Part shown: piece by piece, positions 9,740-19,748 of the stretch | How positions within the stretch are numbered: the first letter of the stretch is position 1 | How the letters are laid out: each line of letters opens with the position of its first letter | Source: Candidula unifasciata | Taxonomy: Eukaryota; Mollusca; Gastropoda; Stylommatophora; Geomitridae | Assembly (NCBI GenBank): GCA_905116865.2 | Contig: CAJHNH020001590.1 | Span: forward strand, 1-64,000 | Reading direction: 5' to 3' | Length of the DNA: 64,000 nucleotides | Translations under genes and position numbers: made by a program | Notes under the pieces: generated by a model | Database searches by the model: none | Told to the model about the DNA's origin: nothing | The model's input: the letters and a program-made list of their open reading frames with translations, nothing else

Positions 9740-10750
9740 CCTGCCACTGATCCCATCGATCTTTTTGATGACATGATACAATGAAGACAAACTTATACAC
9801 CGCATTCGAAACGGTACACAGACGATCATTGCACCTTCGCACTCCAATAGAGGTTACTTTAAAAGAAGAAGAACATAATGTTAAATACGTTACTGCAAAA
9901 TGTATATCTGGTCTCTGAGAATGGTAGACGATACACCAAACACAGTGCATTCTTTAGTATTTACCTAGTATTACAGAAAACTGAGAGTTCTGTATTGTGT
10001 CAGTGATATATTTACACGGCTTGTGACAGATTTATGTTATTTCAATTCCAATTCAGGAAAGAATGGGATATTTTCCGATTGCGATTCCTTTTAAGAGAAA
10101 GAAAAAAAAAATTAAAAAGTTCCACCACTTTCAGACTGCTGCTAGCTAGCCGAGGCTGCTAACGGTCTCCGTGTAGTTTATTTCCGTCACTTTCACGACT
10201 AAAGTTTTAGTATTTGCGCCGTTTCTGGGCTTGATGCTTCCTTCCTTCGAGGTAGACCGCTCGTTCTCTACCGTGTTGTTAGCTGTGCACTTCTTGTTTT
10301 TTTTTTCTTCCAGGTATTTCCTTCTTGGTTTTAGCTCCCTCTGATTTGGCAGGCGTAGTTCGTAGGAGAGCGAGCTTCTATACATAACATCCTTTGGACC
10401 ACCATTTCTAGTTTTCAAATTTTGAGTATTTTACTTTGCTAAAAAGTACTGAAAACAGTATTTGGCTTTGAATAGATCCAAAATGTGAAAGTTTTCCTCC
10501 TGCGACCATAGTGGTGTTTGAATTGTCTTCCTGCAATAAGAACACATTGGGCATGTCGTGGATATGTGTGTAAAATATTAGGTGGAGCCTCACAATTATT
10601 CTATTTGTCATTTTTGCTTCCAGACAGAAATTAATGTTTAGCTTTTTGGGAACGAGTGGTCGGTTTATAGCCTTTTATTTCAACGTTGAAAGAAATTAGT
10701 TAATATTCAACTCCGGTAACCTATACTATACGTATTTATACTTGACAGGC
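9740..10750 (+). promoter_or_regulatory. Conserved non-coding block upstream of receptor 2, split by an insertion
   Basis: Bases 9740-10075 and 10615-10750 together align with 1560-1960. The middle (about 10090-10610) is extra and resembles the repeat at the start of the window near 10300-10390. The block lies 0.7 to 1.7 kb ahead of receptor 2. Its regulatory role is inferred from linkage only. Confidence 0.4.
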
Positions 10751-10849
10751 TAGAATAGATCGAAAATACAGAAGTACAGTTTAGTTTTCAGGTGAGGAAT
10801 TTCTGTTCAGAAAGAAACATTTGAAAATAATGTATGTTTCATAAATTAG

Positions 10850-10935
10850 GAAGCAGCTGGCCAACTGGATAGAGCACTGAGCTCACATGTTGGAGATCCG
10901 AATGTGATCCCCTCTAAGGTTTTGGGAATCTTACC
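10850..10935 (+). repeat. tRNA-like SINE head
   Basis: The segment GCTGGCCAACTGGATAGAGC followed by AGATCCGAATGTGATCCCC has the spacing of an A box and a B box but does not fold into a credible tRNA. It is similar to the head at 4530-4590. Confidence 0.35.
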
Positions 10936-11446
10936 ACCAGGACGTAAATTTTACAACATTCTAAACTTCACAGTTCTCGTCGACTGCCCTAATCATTAAA
11001 ACTTAAATTCACTGAAATTCCATCTATCCCCTTCTCCCCTCCTTTTCTACCCTAATATCTCCTATTTTATTTAATATAACTGAGTTACGGCCCTTTTGGC
11101 GGACCCATTTTTCTGGCTAGTATATTTAATTTCTGTGGCCACACACGTGTCAGATATTCTACTTGCCTGACAGAAACGTGACATTTATCTGATACGTGTA
11201 TATTAAGTGATTTTGTGTATTCTTTTTCACACATGTATATTGTAAATGTAAGTAATTTACCAATGAAGGTTCTCTAGTCGCAGAGTTTAGTGGTGGTTTG
11301 TGTTTGCGATCTAATGATTCTTGCTGCTTTTACTTTTGGTTAGGTTCGATATATACATTCACGATGTCATACTAAAAGTGGCACTAAAACACGCAATGGC
11401 AGCTCTTGTAATTTTAAAAGTGCCACACGGAGAATAAAAGACACAA
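10936..11446. other. AT-rich sequence upstream of receptor 2, nothing recognised
   Basis: No ORF or repeat family is recognised. If receptor 2 has a 5' non-coding exon at 9.7-10.7 kb, this is its intron. Confidence 0.3.
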
Positions 11447-11486
11447 ATTGTTTTCTTACAGACACTGAAAGAATTATTTTCAGAAA
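11447..11486 (+). promoter_or_regulatory. Putative 3' splice site and leader of receptor 2
   Basis: AATTGTTTTCTTACAG ends at 11461, 26 bases before the ATG. The tract is conserved with receptor 1 at 5501-5515, and the surrounding leader is conserved as well. Confidence 0.45.
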
Positions 11487-12425
11487 ATGACTGACAGCGA
11501 ACTTTTGTTTCAGACCGAAAACCGGTCAAGTAATTTCACATCCGCTTGTGCAGAGGATGTTCAGGAAATTAATTTTAGTTTTTCCTGGATTATTTTAAGC
11601 ATGCTGGTCATCGTTAAAAGTTTATTAATAATTTGTATCATCTGGCGAAGTCCAAAACTCCACACAAACACAAACATGCTTATTGTTTCAGTTAGTGCAG
11701 GCGATATATTTTTTGCTATTTCTTGCGAAATCGATGCAACACTGGACATACTGTTTTCAAGCAATATAGTCGCCGACAAAATCTTTATGGACACGTTCAT
11801 AATGGGAGCATTGTTGTCCTCAATGATGTTATCCGTGAACCAGATGGGAGTTATCGCCGCTGATCGCTACATCAACATTGTTTATCCGTTTTTCTACATC
11901 AAACATGTAACCAAGAGGCGTGTTATGTTAAACATTATTTGTTACTGGATTCTGGCATTTGTTTATGGAGCAGTCTCATTACTTGTGTACAAAAATACCA
12001 GCTACCACACACTTTGTATCAGCAGCCATCCACCCATAGCATATTTCCTTGTAATAGCGATAGTGTACTCTGTGAATCTCTTGCTAATATTAGGCATGTA
12101 CATTAAAATTGCCGTTTTGGCTTATAGACGCAAGAAATCTGCGCAAGAAAGACAGTTATCAAATCCTTTAGCCGGAACACCAGCGTGGAAAAGTGTGAAG
12201 TTTTGTGCAATAATGTGTGGTGTTTACGTACTGTGTACTTGTCCTTCAGTGATTGTGATTGCAGTTAATTTAAAGTATACAGTTCCAATGTACATTTATA
12301 TTCCTTTACAGCAAATGTTTCTTGTTCATTCCTTAATGAATTTCTTTGTATATATAAATATGAACACACATTTTAAAGCCGCTGTGAGTCAAACGTTTGA
12401 AGATATGAAACGAAAGTGCTTTTGA
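11487..12425 (+). CDS. Receptor A2: rhodopsin-like seven-TM GPCR, tandem paralogue of A1
   Basis: The 312-residue ORF is highly similar to receptor 1 over its full length. The N-terminus is 12 residues longer because the upstream ATG is intact. It keeps Asn16-Phe-Thr, the N-terminal Cys, the TM2 Asp, AADRYINI with DRY at about 126-128, the ECL2 Cys, CTCP and NFFVY. Seven residues (the DYTYRNY segment) are missing from the third intracellular loop, so SNPLA runs directly into GTPAW; that loop normally contacts the G protein. The gene, its leader, its 3' SINE and at least 370 bases of downstream flank are duplicated from, or with, receptor 1. Membrane location and ligand-gated G-protein signalling are inferred from the family; the ligand is unknown. 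Confidence 0.88.
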   Translation: MTDSELLFQTENRSSNFTSACAEDVQEINFSFSWIILSMLVIVKSLLIICIIWRSPKLHTNTNMLIVSVSAGDIFFAISCEIDATLDILFSSNIVADKIFMDTFIMGALLSSMMLSVNQMGVIAADRYINIVYPFFYIKHVTKRRVMLNIICYWILAFVYGAVSLLVYKNTSYHTLCISSHPPIAYFLVIAIVYSVNLLLILGMYIKIAVLAYRRKKSAQERQLSNPLAGTPAWKSVKFCAIMCGVYVLCTCPSVIVIAVNLKYTVPMYIYIPLQQMFLVHSLMNFFVYINMNTHFKAAVSQTFEDMKRKCF

Positions 12426-12434
12426 AAGTAATAT

Positions 12435-12685
12435 AAAGCACTCCCACGCCTTTTGGGGCACTGGGAAATAGCTCTTAAACTAAATTTGTTTAGTCCAATC
12501 GGCATTTAGTTGGTGACGCGATTAACAATAAACTGATTGCTTTTACTTCCCAGGACTTTTTCTGGTGCCATTTAAGGCTGGGTCAACATGGAAGCCAGGT
12601 CATTAAACAGCCCAATAGGATCTGAACTCACGAAGTTCGGATATGCAGGCCAGCGTTAGCTGCTACACCACGGCGGTTACGTCGT
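12435..12685 (-). repeat. SINE-A immediately 3' of receptor 2
   Basis: Flanked by AAGTAATAT at 12426-12434 and 12686-12694. It shares its insertion site with the SINE after receptor 1, so it was inserted before the tandem duplication. Confidence 0.8.
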
Positions 12686-13705
12686 AAGTAATATGTTAGG
12701 ACTTGAACATGGTTGAGTTCTCTGATCTTATGGTGGAAGTTTGCAGACTGGCTTTGAAAAGACCATATAGGTTCCCGTCGAGTCGCCATCTATTTAAGCT
12801 GCATCATCTACTGTAGGAAAGTGACTCCTGTTTCCCTTGCAGAACTTTGACCTCAATAATGGTTTGTCGAAAAAGTAGGGCTATGATCGGTTGTCTTTGT
12901 CTTTTTCATGTAAATTATTTCAACATAAACTCGAAAAAAAAAAAAAAAAAATCAGTTGAAACGAGCAGAACTATTAGCTTCCCATTATAACAGTCATGAA
13001 CATTAACATGAACGTTGAGGAGATAAAGCCTTCATCAGTATACAAGACAAATGGACACATTTGTTACATTTTAAACGTATGTAGTGATTTCCTCACATTT
13101 TAATAGCATGCAAAGACATGTCTTACATGTGAAACGTATGTAAAGACCTTTCTTACATTTCAAACGTGTTTAAAGAACTTTTTTACAATTTAAACGTATG
13201 TCAAGACATTTTTTATATTTATAACATATGTAAAGACATTTCTTATATTTTGAAAGTCTGTTTCCATTTTTAACGTCTGCAAAGACATTTCTTATAATTC
13301 AAATGTATGTAAAGACCTTTCTTACATTTTAAATGTTTGTAGAGACATTTATTAGATTTCAAACGAAAGTCATTTGTTACATTTTAAACCTTTGTAAAGA
13401 CATTTCTTATTTGTAAAAGCATGTAGAAACTTTTTTTACATTTCAATCGTATGAAGAGTCATTTCTTACATTTTAATCGTTTGTAGAGACATTTTCACAT
13501 TGTAAAAGTATGCAAAGAAATTTCTTACATTTTCAAAGTATGTAGAGACATTTCTTACATTTTAAATGTATGCAAAGACATTTCTTACATTTTAATTGTA
13601 TGTAAAGACCTTTCTTACATTTCAAACGTGTTTAAAGAACTTTATTACAATTTAAACGCATGTGAAGCCATTTGTTACATTTTAAACATATGTAAAGACA
13701 TTTCT

Positions 13706-13983
13706 GGGAGTTGCCGTGGCAGAGCGGCTAGACGCTCGCAGCGGATCGGACGGTCGTGGGTTTACTCCCTGGCGGAGCCGGACTTTTTTGAAAAATGACT
13801 TTGGCTACCTTGTCGATCCAGCCTTGAATGGGTACCGGGTGCAGTGTCGGGAAGTAGAGGCGGCCGGCGTGATGTTGACCACGTCACCCATCTTGTTTCT
13901 ATTGGTCTTTTAAATATAGATCTAGCCCTTTATGCCCTATACGCCTAAAGGCGTGAAAAAGGGGCTTTTACTTTACTTTACTT
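13706..13983 (+). repeat. SINE-A, full-length, inserted into the minisatellite
   Basis: Flanked by ACATTTCT at 13698-13705 and 13984-13991. The head GGGAGTTGCCGTGGCAGAGC has a good A box (TGGCAGAGCGG); the B box is degenerate. The body carries GATGTTGACCACGTCACCC and the tail TAGATCTAGCCCTTTATGCC, then CTAAAGGCGTGAAAAAGGGG, ending in a TTTACTTTACTT run. This copy best defines the family, about 278 bp. Confidence 0.85.
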
Positions 13984-14471
13984 ACATTTCTTATATGTTG
14001 AGCGTCTGTAAAGACATTGCTTCCTTTTTAAACGTGTGTAAAGACATCTCTTATAATTTAAATTTTTGTAAAGACATTTCTTACATTTTAAATGTTAGTA
14101 GAGACATTGCTTAGATTTCAAACGAAAGACATTTGTTACATTTTAAACGTATGTAAAGACATTTCTTACATTATAAATTTTTTAGATACATTTCTTTTTT
14201 TAAAAAGCATGTATAGACATTTGTATCATTTTAAACGTACGTAGAGACATTTCTTACATTTTAAAAGTATAGACGGATTTTTTACATTTTAAACGGTTGT
14301 AAAGCCATTTCTTACACTTGAAACGAATTTAAAGACATTTCTTACATTTAAACTATGTAGAGACATGTCTTACTTTTCAAACCCTTGCACAGAAAATACA
14401 TTTCAAATGTATGCAAAGACATTTCTTACATTTTAAGGTTTGTAACGACATTTTTTTTACATTTTTAAACG

Positions 14472-14513
<42 letters not shown>

Positions 14514-14639
14514 TTACTTTTTAAACGTATGTAGAGACATTGATTACATTTTAAACATGTGTAGAAACATTTCTTACATTTTAAGTGCATGTTAAGACAT
14601 TTCTTCCATTTTTAACGTATGTAGAGACATTTATTTCAT

Positions 14640-15062
14640 TGTTAACATTCTTCGTGTATGTCCTGGGGCCAAGCATGGGGAAAACAAGAATAGACCCACT
14701 GCTTTCCCTACAAGCATGTCGTAAGAGTCGACTAATTTTTTTTTTAAAATCTGAGTGTATCTGCTTAGAACAAATAGTCTGCATACAGAAACGTCAGATC
14801 TCTAAAACGGATGTGCACGCAACAGTTAGTTTCTGGAACAAGAATAAAGTCTAGAAGTGAATCATACTTTCCGCCGAAATTTACAGCCGGTGAACGCGAA
14901 GAAGAAGAAGAAGAAGAAGAAGAAGAAGAAGAAGAAGAAGAAGAAGAAGAAGAAGAAGAAGAAGAAGAAGAAGAAGAAGAAGAAGAAGAAGAAGGAGAAG
15001 AAGAAGAAGAAGAAGAAGAAGAGAAGAAGAAGAAGAAGAAGAAGAAGAAGAAGAAGAAGAAG
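14640..15062 (+). repeat. Retroposon with long (GAA)n tail (SINE-F type)
   Basis: The body contains GGGGAAAACAAGAATAGACC and GCATGTCGTAAGAGTCGACT, shared with three other places. It ends in GGTGAACGCGAAGAAGAAG, running into about 160 bases of GAA repeats (14898-15062). Reading frames through the tail give only poly-Glu, poly-Lys or poly-Ser and are not genes. Confidence 0.55.
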
Positions 15063-15255
15063 ATTTTAAACACTGTAAAGGCATTTCTTACATTTTAAAC
15101 GTATATATATATATATACATAGACATTTAATACATTTAAAACTTATGTAGAGACATTTCTTACATTTTAAACGTGTGTAAATACATTTCCGACATTTTAA
15201 ACATTGCAGTTCGACGTATGGAACACATGGCTTGTTTACTTATGGATATCGCAGT

Positions 15256-15390
15256 TCTTTTCAGCAAGTAACCGAAATTGATCTTTTTTTAAAGACCCTA
15301 AACATACAATCTAATTTCCTATCCACTTGTGCAAATGACTTTTACACTGTTACCTTCAGTATTTCCTGGATTACTGTGAGCGTGTGACTT
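15256..15390 (+). pseudogene. Receptor relic: leader and N-terminus of a subfamily A GPCR
   Basis: Translation from about 15302 gives a peptide with STCAND and FSISWITVSV, then a stop. It matches the N-terminus and TM1 start of receptors 1 to 3 (TSACADD, NISWIILSM; VPFGISWITLS). Similarity extends upstream through an acceptor-like GTTCTTTTCAG (15254-15264) and the leader. The rest of the receptor is not found downstream. The position equivalent to the receptor 2 ATG is GTA. It lies about 4.5 kb ahead of receptor 3. Confidence 0.6.
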
Positions 15391-16560
15391 TTTTTCAATT
15401 TCAGTGCCTCTTGGGCAGATTCTATCGCATTTAAGACTTTCCATTTCTTACCGGTCTTTAGAGAGGGCTTAACAGCTGCCACCGTGGGTCTAAAGATGTC
15501 TAAAGCCTCATCGCGAGTCTTACTTTGTCGCCTTCAGACTTTGGTTAAAGACTTGAACCAGCTTAGTCTGCTTACAATACAGTACCACATCGGTCAGACA
15601 AGGCAGTGCCCCAAAAACAGAGTCAGTCGGTATTTGGCTGTTGTGTTACCTTATTGTGTTATTGGCAATCCATTTGTGTGTTATGTATTGCTGTAGCGAA
15701 AGTGGTTCCGCGCAAAGTTTAGTATGGTTAGTTGATGAGGTCTGTGTACTTACACCAGCTGTGTGCTACCACAGTAGTCCTAATTTGAGGTGCAGGAGCT
15801 TCGGAAATAACTTGTAAAGGGAACTTTGGTTCAGACCCGTATTGTAGTCTAAAGGCCGCGAGGGGTAGCTGTACGCCCCTACCTCCTCGCCACCCATACA
15901 TTTTTTGGGGGTGGGGGGGGGGGAATAGATGTGAGGTGGCGGGGAGGGAGGGGTGTTATGACCCTCAATAAATCTAAAAGTTGAAAAAAAAAAAACAGAA
16001 AAAAAAAAAAAAACAGACTGACACCAGGAATGAGACAACTTTGAAATATTAGAAGGATTGGCTTAGCGCTTTCATTACTGAGAAGGCTGAACGGCTTCCA
16101 GGGAGCTGACGAAACTATACCATACGCCAGGTAGTTAATAATACCATTTTTCAAAAAACAGTAATATTAGTCTTGGAATAGTAATGATTGTATAAGTAGA
16201 TACCTGTAAAGAATGTAATGTCATGGGGTGAGAGAGAGAGAGAGTCCTTTCAGGTCCTACACAATTATAGGGGTAAAAAAGGAGGGGGAATGCTAAGCGA
16301 GTCTGGGCAACTCACCTCCTTCATCTTTCCATTTGGGAAGGAGGGAGGGCGTGTTGCGCTTCGAGAAGCCTAACCTCCCTGCCCCTTTGTTGTCAAGACA
16401 ATATTAGTGCAAGGAGATGGAAAAAAGAGTGGGGTGGGGTGGGGGGTGGGGGGGGGGGGGGGGGGGAAGAGAATACTCCCTGTCTCACCCGTAAAAATCT
16501 GGGTGAGGGGAGGTCAAGATGACCGAAGCCCCAGGTCTGGCAACCCTGGAATATGTTTCT
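15391..16560. other. Unassigned sequence with homopolymer runs
   Basis: No gene is recognised. Contents include a G-rich run near 15907-15923, poly-A near 15982-16013, a short GAGA run near 16233 and a G-run of about 30 at 16440-16467. The ORFs are short and low-complexity. Confidence 0.3.
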
Positions 16561-16565
16561 CTTTA

Positions 16566-18033
16566 CAGTGGTTCTCCAACTTCCTAATACCGCGACACTT
16601 TAATACAGATTCTCGTGTCGTGGCTACCATCTAATACAGTTTCTCGTGTTGTGGCTACCCTTTAATACAGTTTCTCGTGTTGTGGCTACCGTTTAATACA
16701 GTTTCTCGTGTTGTGGCTACCCTTTAATACAGATTCTCGTGTTGTGGCTACCCTCTAATACAGTTTCTCGTGTTGTGGCTACCCTTTAATACAGATTCTC
16801 GTGTTGTGGCTACCCTCTAATACAGTTTCTCGTGTTGTGGCTAACCTTTAATACAGTTTCTCGTGTTGTGGCTACCCTTTAATACAGTTTCTCGTGTTGT
16901 GGCAACCCTTTAATACAGTTTCTCGTGTTGTGGCTACCCTCTAATACAGTTTCTCGTGTTGTGGCTAACCTTTAATACAGTTTCTCGTGTTGTGGCTACC
17001 CATTAATACAGTTTCTCGTGTTGTGGCTACCCTTTAATACAGTTTCTCGTGTTGTGGCTACCCTTTAATACAGTTTCTCGTGTTGTGGCTACCCTCTAAT
17101 ACAGTTTCTCGTGTTGTGGCTACCCTTTAATACAGTTTCTCGTGTTGTTGCTGCCCTTTAAAACAGTTTCTCGTGTTGTGGCTACCCTTTAATACAGTTT
17201 CTCGTGTTGTGGCTACCCTTTAATACAGTTTCTCGTTTTGTGGCTATCATTTAATAAACTTTTTCATGTTGTGGCGACCCTTTAATACAGTTTCTCGTGT
17301 TGTGGCTACCCTTTAATACAGTTTTTCGTGTTGTGGCTACCATTTAATAAACTTTTTCAGGTTGTGGCCACCCTTTAATACAGTTTCACTTGTTGTGGCT
17401 ACCATTCAATAAACTTTTTCAGGTTGCGGCGACCCTTTAATAAAGTTTCTCGTGTTGGGGCTACCCTTTCATAAACTTTTTTATGTTGTAGCTACCCTTT
17501 AATACAGTTTCTCGTGTTCTGGCTACCCTTTAACTCAGTTTCTCGTGTTGTGGCTACCCTTTAATAAAGTTTTTCATGTTGTGGCGACCCTTTAATACAG
17601 TTTTACGCTTTGTGGCTACCCTTTAATAAACTGTATCATGTTGTGGCGACCCTTTAATACAGTTTCTCGTGTTGTGGCCATCCTTTAATAAACTTTTACA
17701 TTTTGTGGCTACCCTTTAATGCAGTTTCTCGTGTTAGGGCAACTCTTTAATACAGTTTCTCGTGTTGTAGCTACCCTTTATACAGTTTTACGTGTTGTGG
17801 CTACCTTTAATACAGTTTCTCGTGTTGTGGCTACCCTTTAATTAATTGTTGCATGTTGTGGCGACCCTTTAATACAGTTTCTCATGTTGCGGCGATCACC
17901 AGACGCACACTTATTCTCGTTGCTACATCATAGCTTCAACGAATATTTGTTTTCCGGTGGTCTATGACGATCCCTGTGACAGGTTCGTTCGACCTAAAAA
18001 AAAGGGACGTGACCCACAGGCTGAGAACCGCTG
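16566..18033. mobile_element. SPIN-like hAT MITE expanded internally into a minisatellite
   Basis: The left end CAGTGGTTCTCCAACTTCC and the right end (CCACAGGCTGAGAACCGCTG, ending at 18033) are hAT-type inverted termini like those of 1985-2183. The right arm (TTCTCGTTGCTACATCATAG, then GGTGGTCTATGACGATCCC) matches the same MITE. Between them the segment that is single-copy at 2010-2045 has been amplified about 40 times. Flanking bases CTCTTTA and CTCTAGA are only weakly alike. Confidence 0.65.
16590..17895. repeat. 31-bp tandem array
   Basis: The unit is about TTTAATACAGTTTCTCGTGT followed by TGTGGCTACCC. The left two-thirds is nearly homogeneous. The right third has variant units (AATAAACTTTTTCATGTTG, GGCGACCC). 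Copies are contiguous, without spacers. Confidence 0.9.
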
Positions 18034-18064
18034 CTCTAGAGGGAGGATTCTTCTGTGTAATAAA

Positions 18065-18335
18065 TCTGATCATAATCATCATCATGTAGCAGGTCCTTTG
18101 CAGAACGTCACTCTCATCATGGTCTGATTGTAAGAAACGCAGTCTCTTGCCCGCTTTCCCGCCTCATGTAATTTCATAATCAAGGAGTCACTTATATCCT
18201 GTGCCCACCTTCGTGTTGGTCGGTCCCTGCCCTCCTTCCTGGTACCATGCCTTCTGCTATAATTTGTTCCAATCCGTCGTGGCGCTTGATAATAAATCTG
18301 ACAGGGAACGCAAAACAAACACAAGGAATCTGCGA
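18065..18335 (-). pseudogene. RTE LINE 3' fragment
   Basis: Minus-strand translation reads PRRIGTNYSRRHGTRKEG, then RPTRRWAQDISDSLIMKLHE, ending in TFCKGPAT. The same peptide occurs at 60975-61226. The 3' end is ATGATGATTATGATC-like, which fits RTE elements with short-repeat tails. Confidence 0.6.
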
Positions 18336-18439
18336 TTTGGATAATTAAACTATTCCTGAGGAATATTTGAGAACACTTAGTTCAGTAAACAAAAAACAAG
18401 CCTGTCGAATGTGATACAAATAAAGTCTCTTGTATTGAG

Positions 18440-18870
18440 ACACGCTAAAATTCTCGCACAGATCCTATTGATCTATTTTATCAAGATGTAAAATGAAGAC
18501 CAGCTTATACAACGCATTAAAAAGAGAACGCACACAGCCGGTCATTCCCTCTGCCCCCGTTACTCCGTTAGGTAAGTGGAGAAGGAGAAGAAAAAGACCA
18601 AAAAGTTACACAAGTTTCTGTAGAACAAGTTGTAATTCTGAGAGTAGTAAGCGATACAACATGGGGTACTTCTATGTGTATCTATTATTAGGTAGGAAAC
18701 TGTGACTTTGATAACGTGTGAGTCTATGCAAAATAAAGACAACTGTATGCATTTTCGCAGAATATTCAGAAAACTCGGGGATATTTCCTGCAAGATCAAA
18801 ATAAGCTGTTGTTATTTTAAGGTCAGACTGTTCAAATTGTGGACCCTTTTTTAAGTTCAAGATTATTTTC
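18440..18870 (+). promoter_or_regulatory. Conserved non-coding block upstream of receptor 3
   Basis: GATCCTATTGATCTATTTTA and AAGACCAGCTTATACAACGC align with 9745-9800 and 1590-1640. A strong donor-like AGGTAAGT occurs at 18570-18577. This block may contain a 5' non-coding exon of receptor 3; that is an inference. Confidence 0.35.
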
Positions 18871-19184
18871 CGTATTCAAGGTCAAATACTTTGTGTGTTT
18901 GTGTATATTTGTATTATAGTCATCAGTTTTGATGTTCCTTTACATAAACGGATAAGATATATCTTGGGAAAAATATGGACATTCAATTTTTACTATGCTA
19001 TAAATGTACAGGGAAGATGCAAAAACCTAATATGTTATGTAATAGACAATAGGATGTTCTACCATCGTCACCGCACATTTTAAGCAGTTCAGTTACATTG
19101 AGTTTGATTCTGAGCTTTAATCTCACCATTTTTCATGAGAGTATGCGTCAGAATTCTGATCCATGCTGAACAGAAAACTGGGAA

Positions 19185-19500
19185 CATCTTCCTCGTCAAA
19201 CATTTTTATCTAACATATCGTCTAAAAATGTTACTAACATCGCTATTGCCCAGTCATGAAACACACAGAATAGATAGTATTTAAAAAGAAAGAAGAAGAC
19301 ATAACAACCAGCAAAGACTGCAGGCGACGGCGTTTCTTTTCAGAAAGGGATACCCAGACGTTAACATCTTCCTCATCGAGCATATGAACAAGCCTAATGG
19401 CACTAACATTGATAACCACGCAGAAAAGATACACCATTTAGAAAACGTGACAAGCAGCAAAAACAGCGATCACCAGCGTTTCTTTTCAGAAAGGGATCAG
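19185..19500. repeat. Two-copy direct repeat upstream of receptor 3
   Basis: The blocks ACATCTTCCTCGTC and GGCGTTTCTTTTCAGAAAGG (near 19330) recur as ACATCTTCCTCATC and CAGCGTTTCTTTTCAGAAAG (near 19474). The unit is about 150-175 bp. Its function is unknown. Confidence 0.5.
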
Positions 19501-19748
19501 GAAGTTGACAATGTGTCACAAACAATGAATTAAATACATGACGGATACAGCAGTCTCGCAAAATCAACCCCACAAACATGGCGACTCTCCAGAAAAGGAA
19601 TGCCAGGCATGTTTCTGAAGTTAGGAATGTCATACAGAGAGTGAGTTCATAACTATAACAGATTGAGCGGGTTTTTTTTTTTTCTGGAGGCAACACAAAT
19701 AATAATATTGGAGAATTACAACCATTTGAATTGTTTCAAACTCTAACA

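Larger units (their letters stand above)
13060..15205. repeat. Degenerate 30-bp minisatellite
   Basis: The consensus unit is about TTACATTTTAAACGTATGTA followed by AAGACATTTC. It repeats with many substitutions and small indels across 2.1 kb. The array is interrupted by a SINE (13706-13983), an (AT)n tract (about 14474-14510) and a (GAA)n-tailed retroposon (about 14640-15062), and then resumes to about 15205. Confidence 0.85.

Noticed and set aside
13706..13780. Possible tRNA gene
   Set aside because: The A box is good, but the B box is degenerate and the segment is the head of a SINE flanked by a target duplication.
13716..13913. 65-codon ORF
   Set aside because: Lies wholly inside a SINE-A with target duplications.
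14765..15098. Poly-Glu, poly-Lys and poly-Ser ORFs
   Set aside because: Translations of the GAA microsatellite.
16590..17895. CRISPR-like 31-bp repeats
   Set aside because: Contiguous units without spacers, inside a MITE.
19731..19748. Earlier start for receptor 3
   Set aside because: The frame is open, but the codon is TTG; the first ATG at 19749 aligns with the family start.
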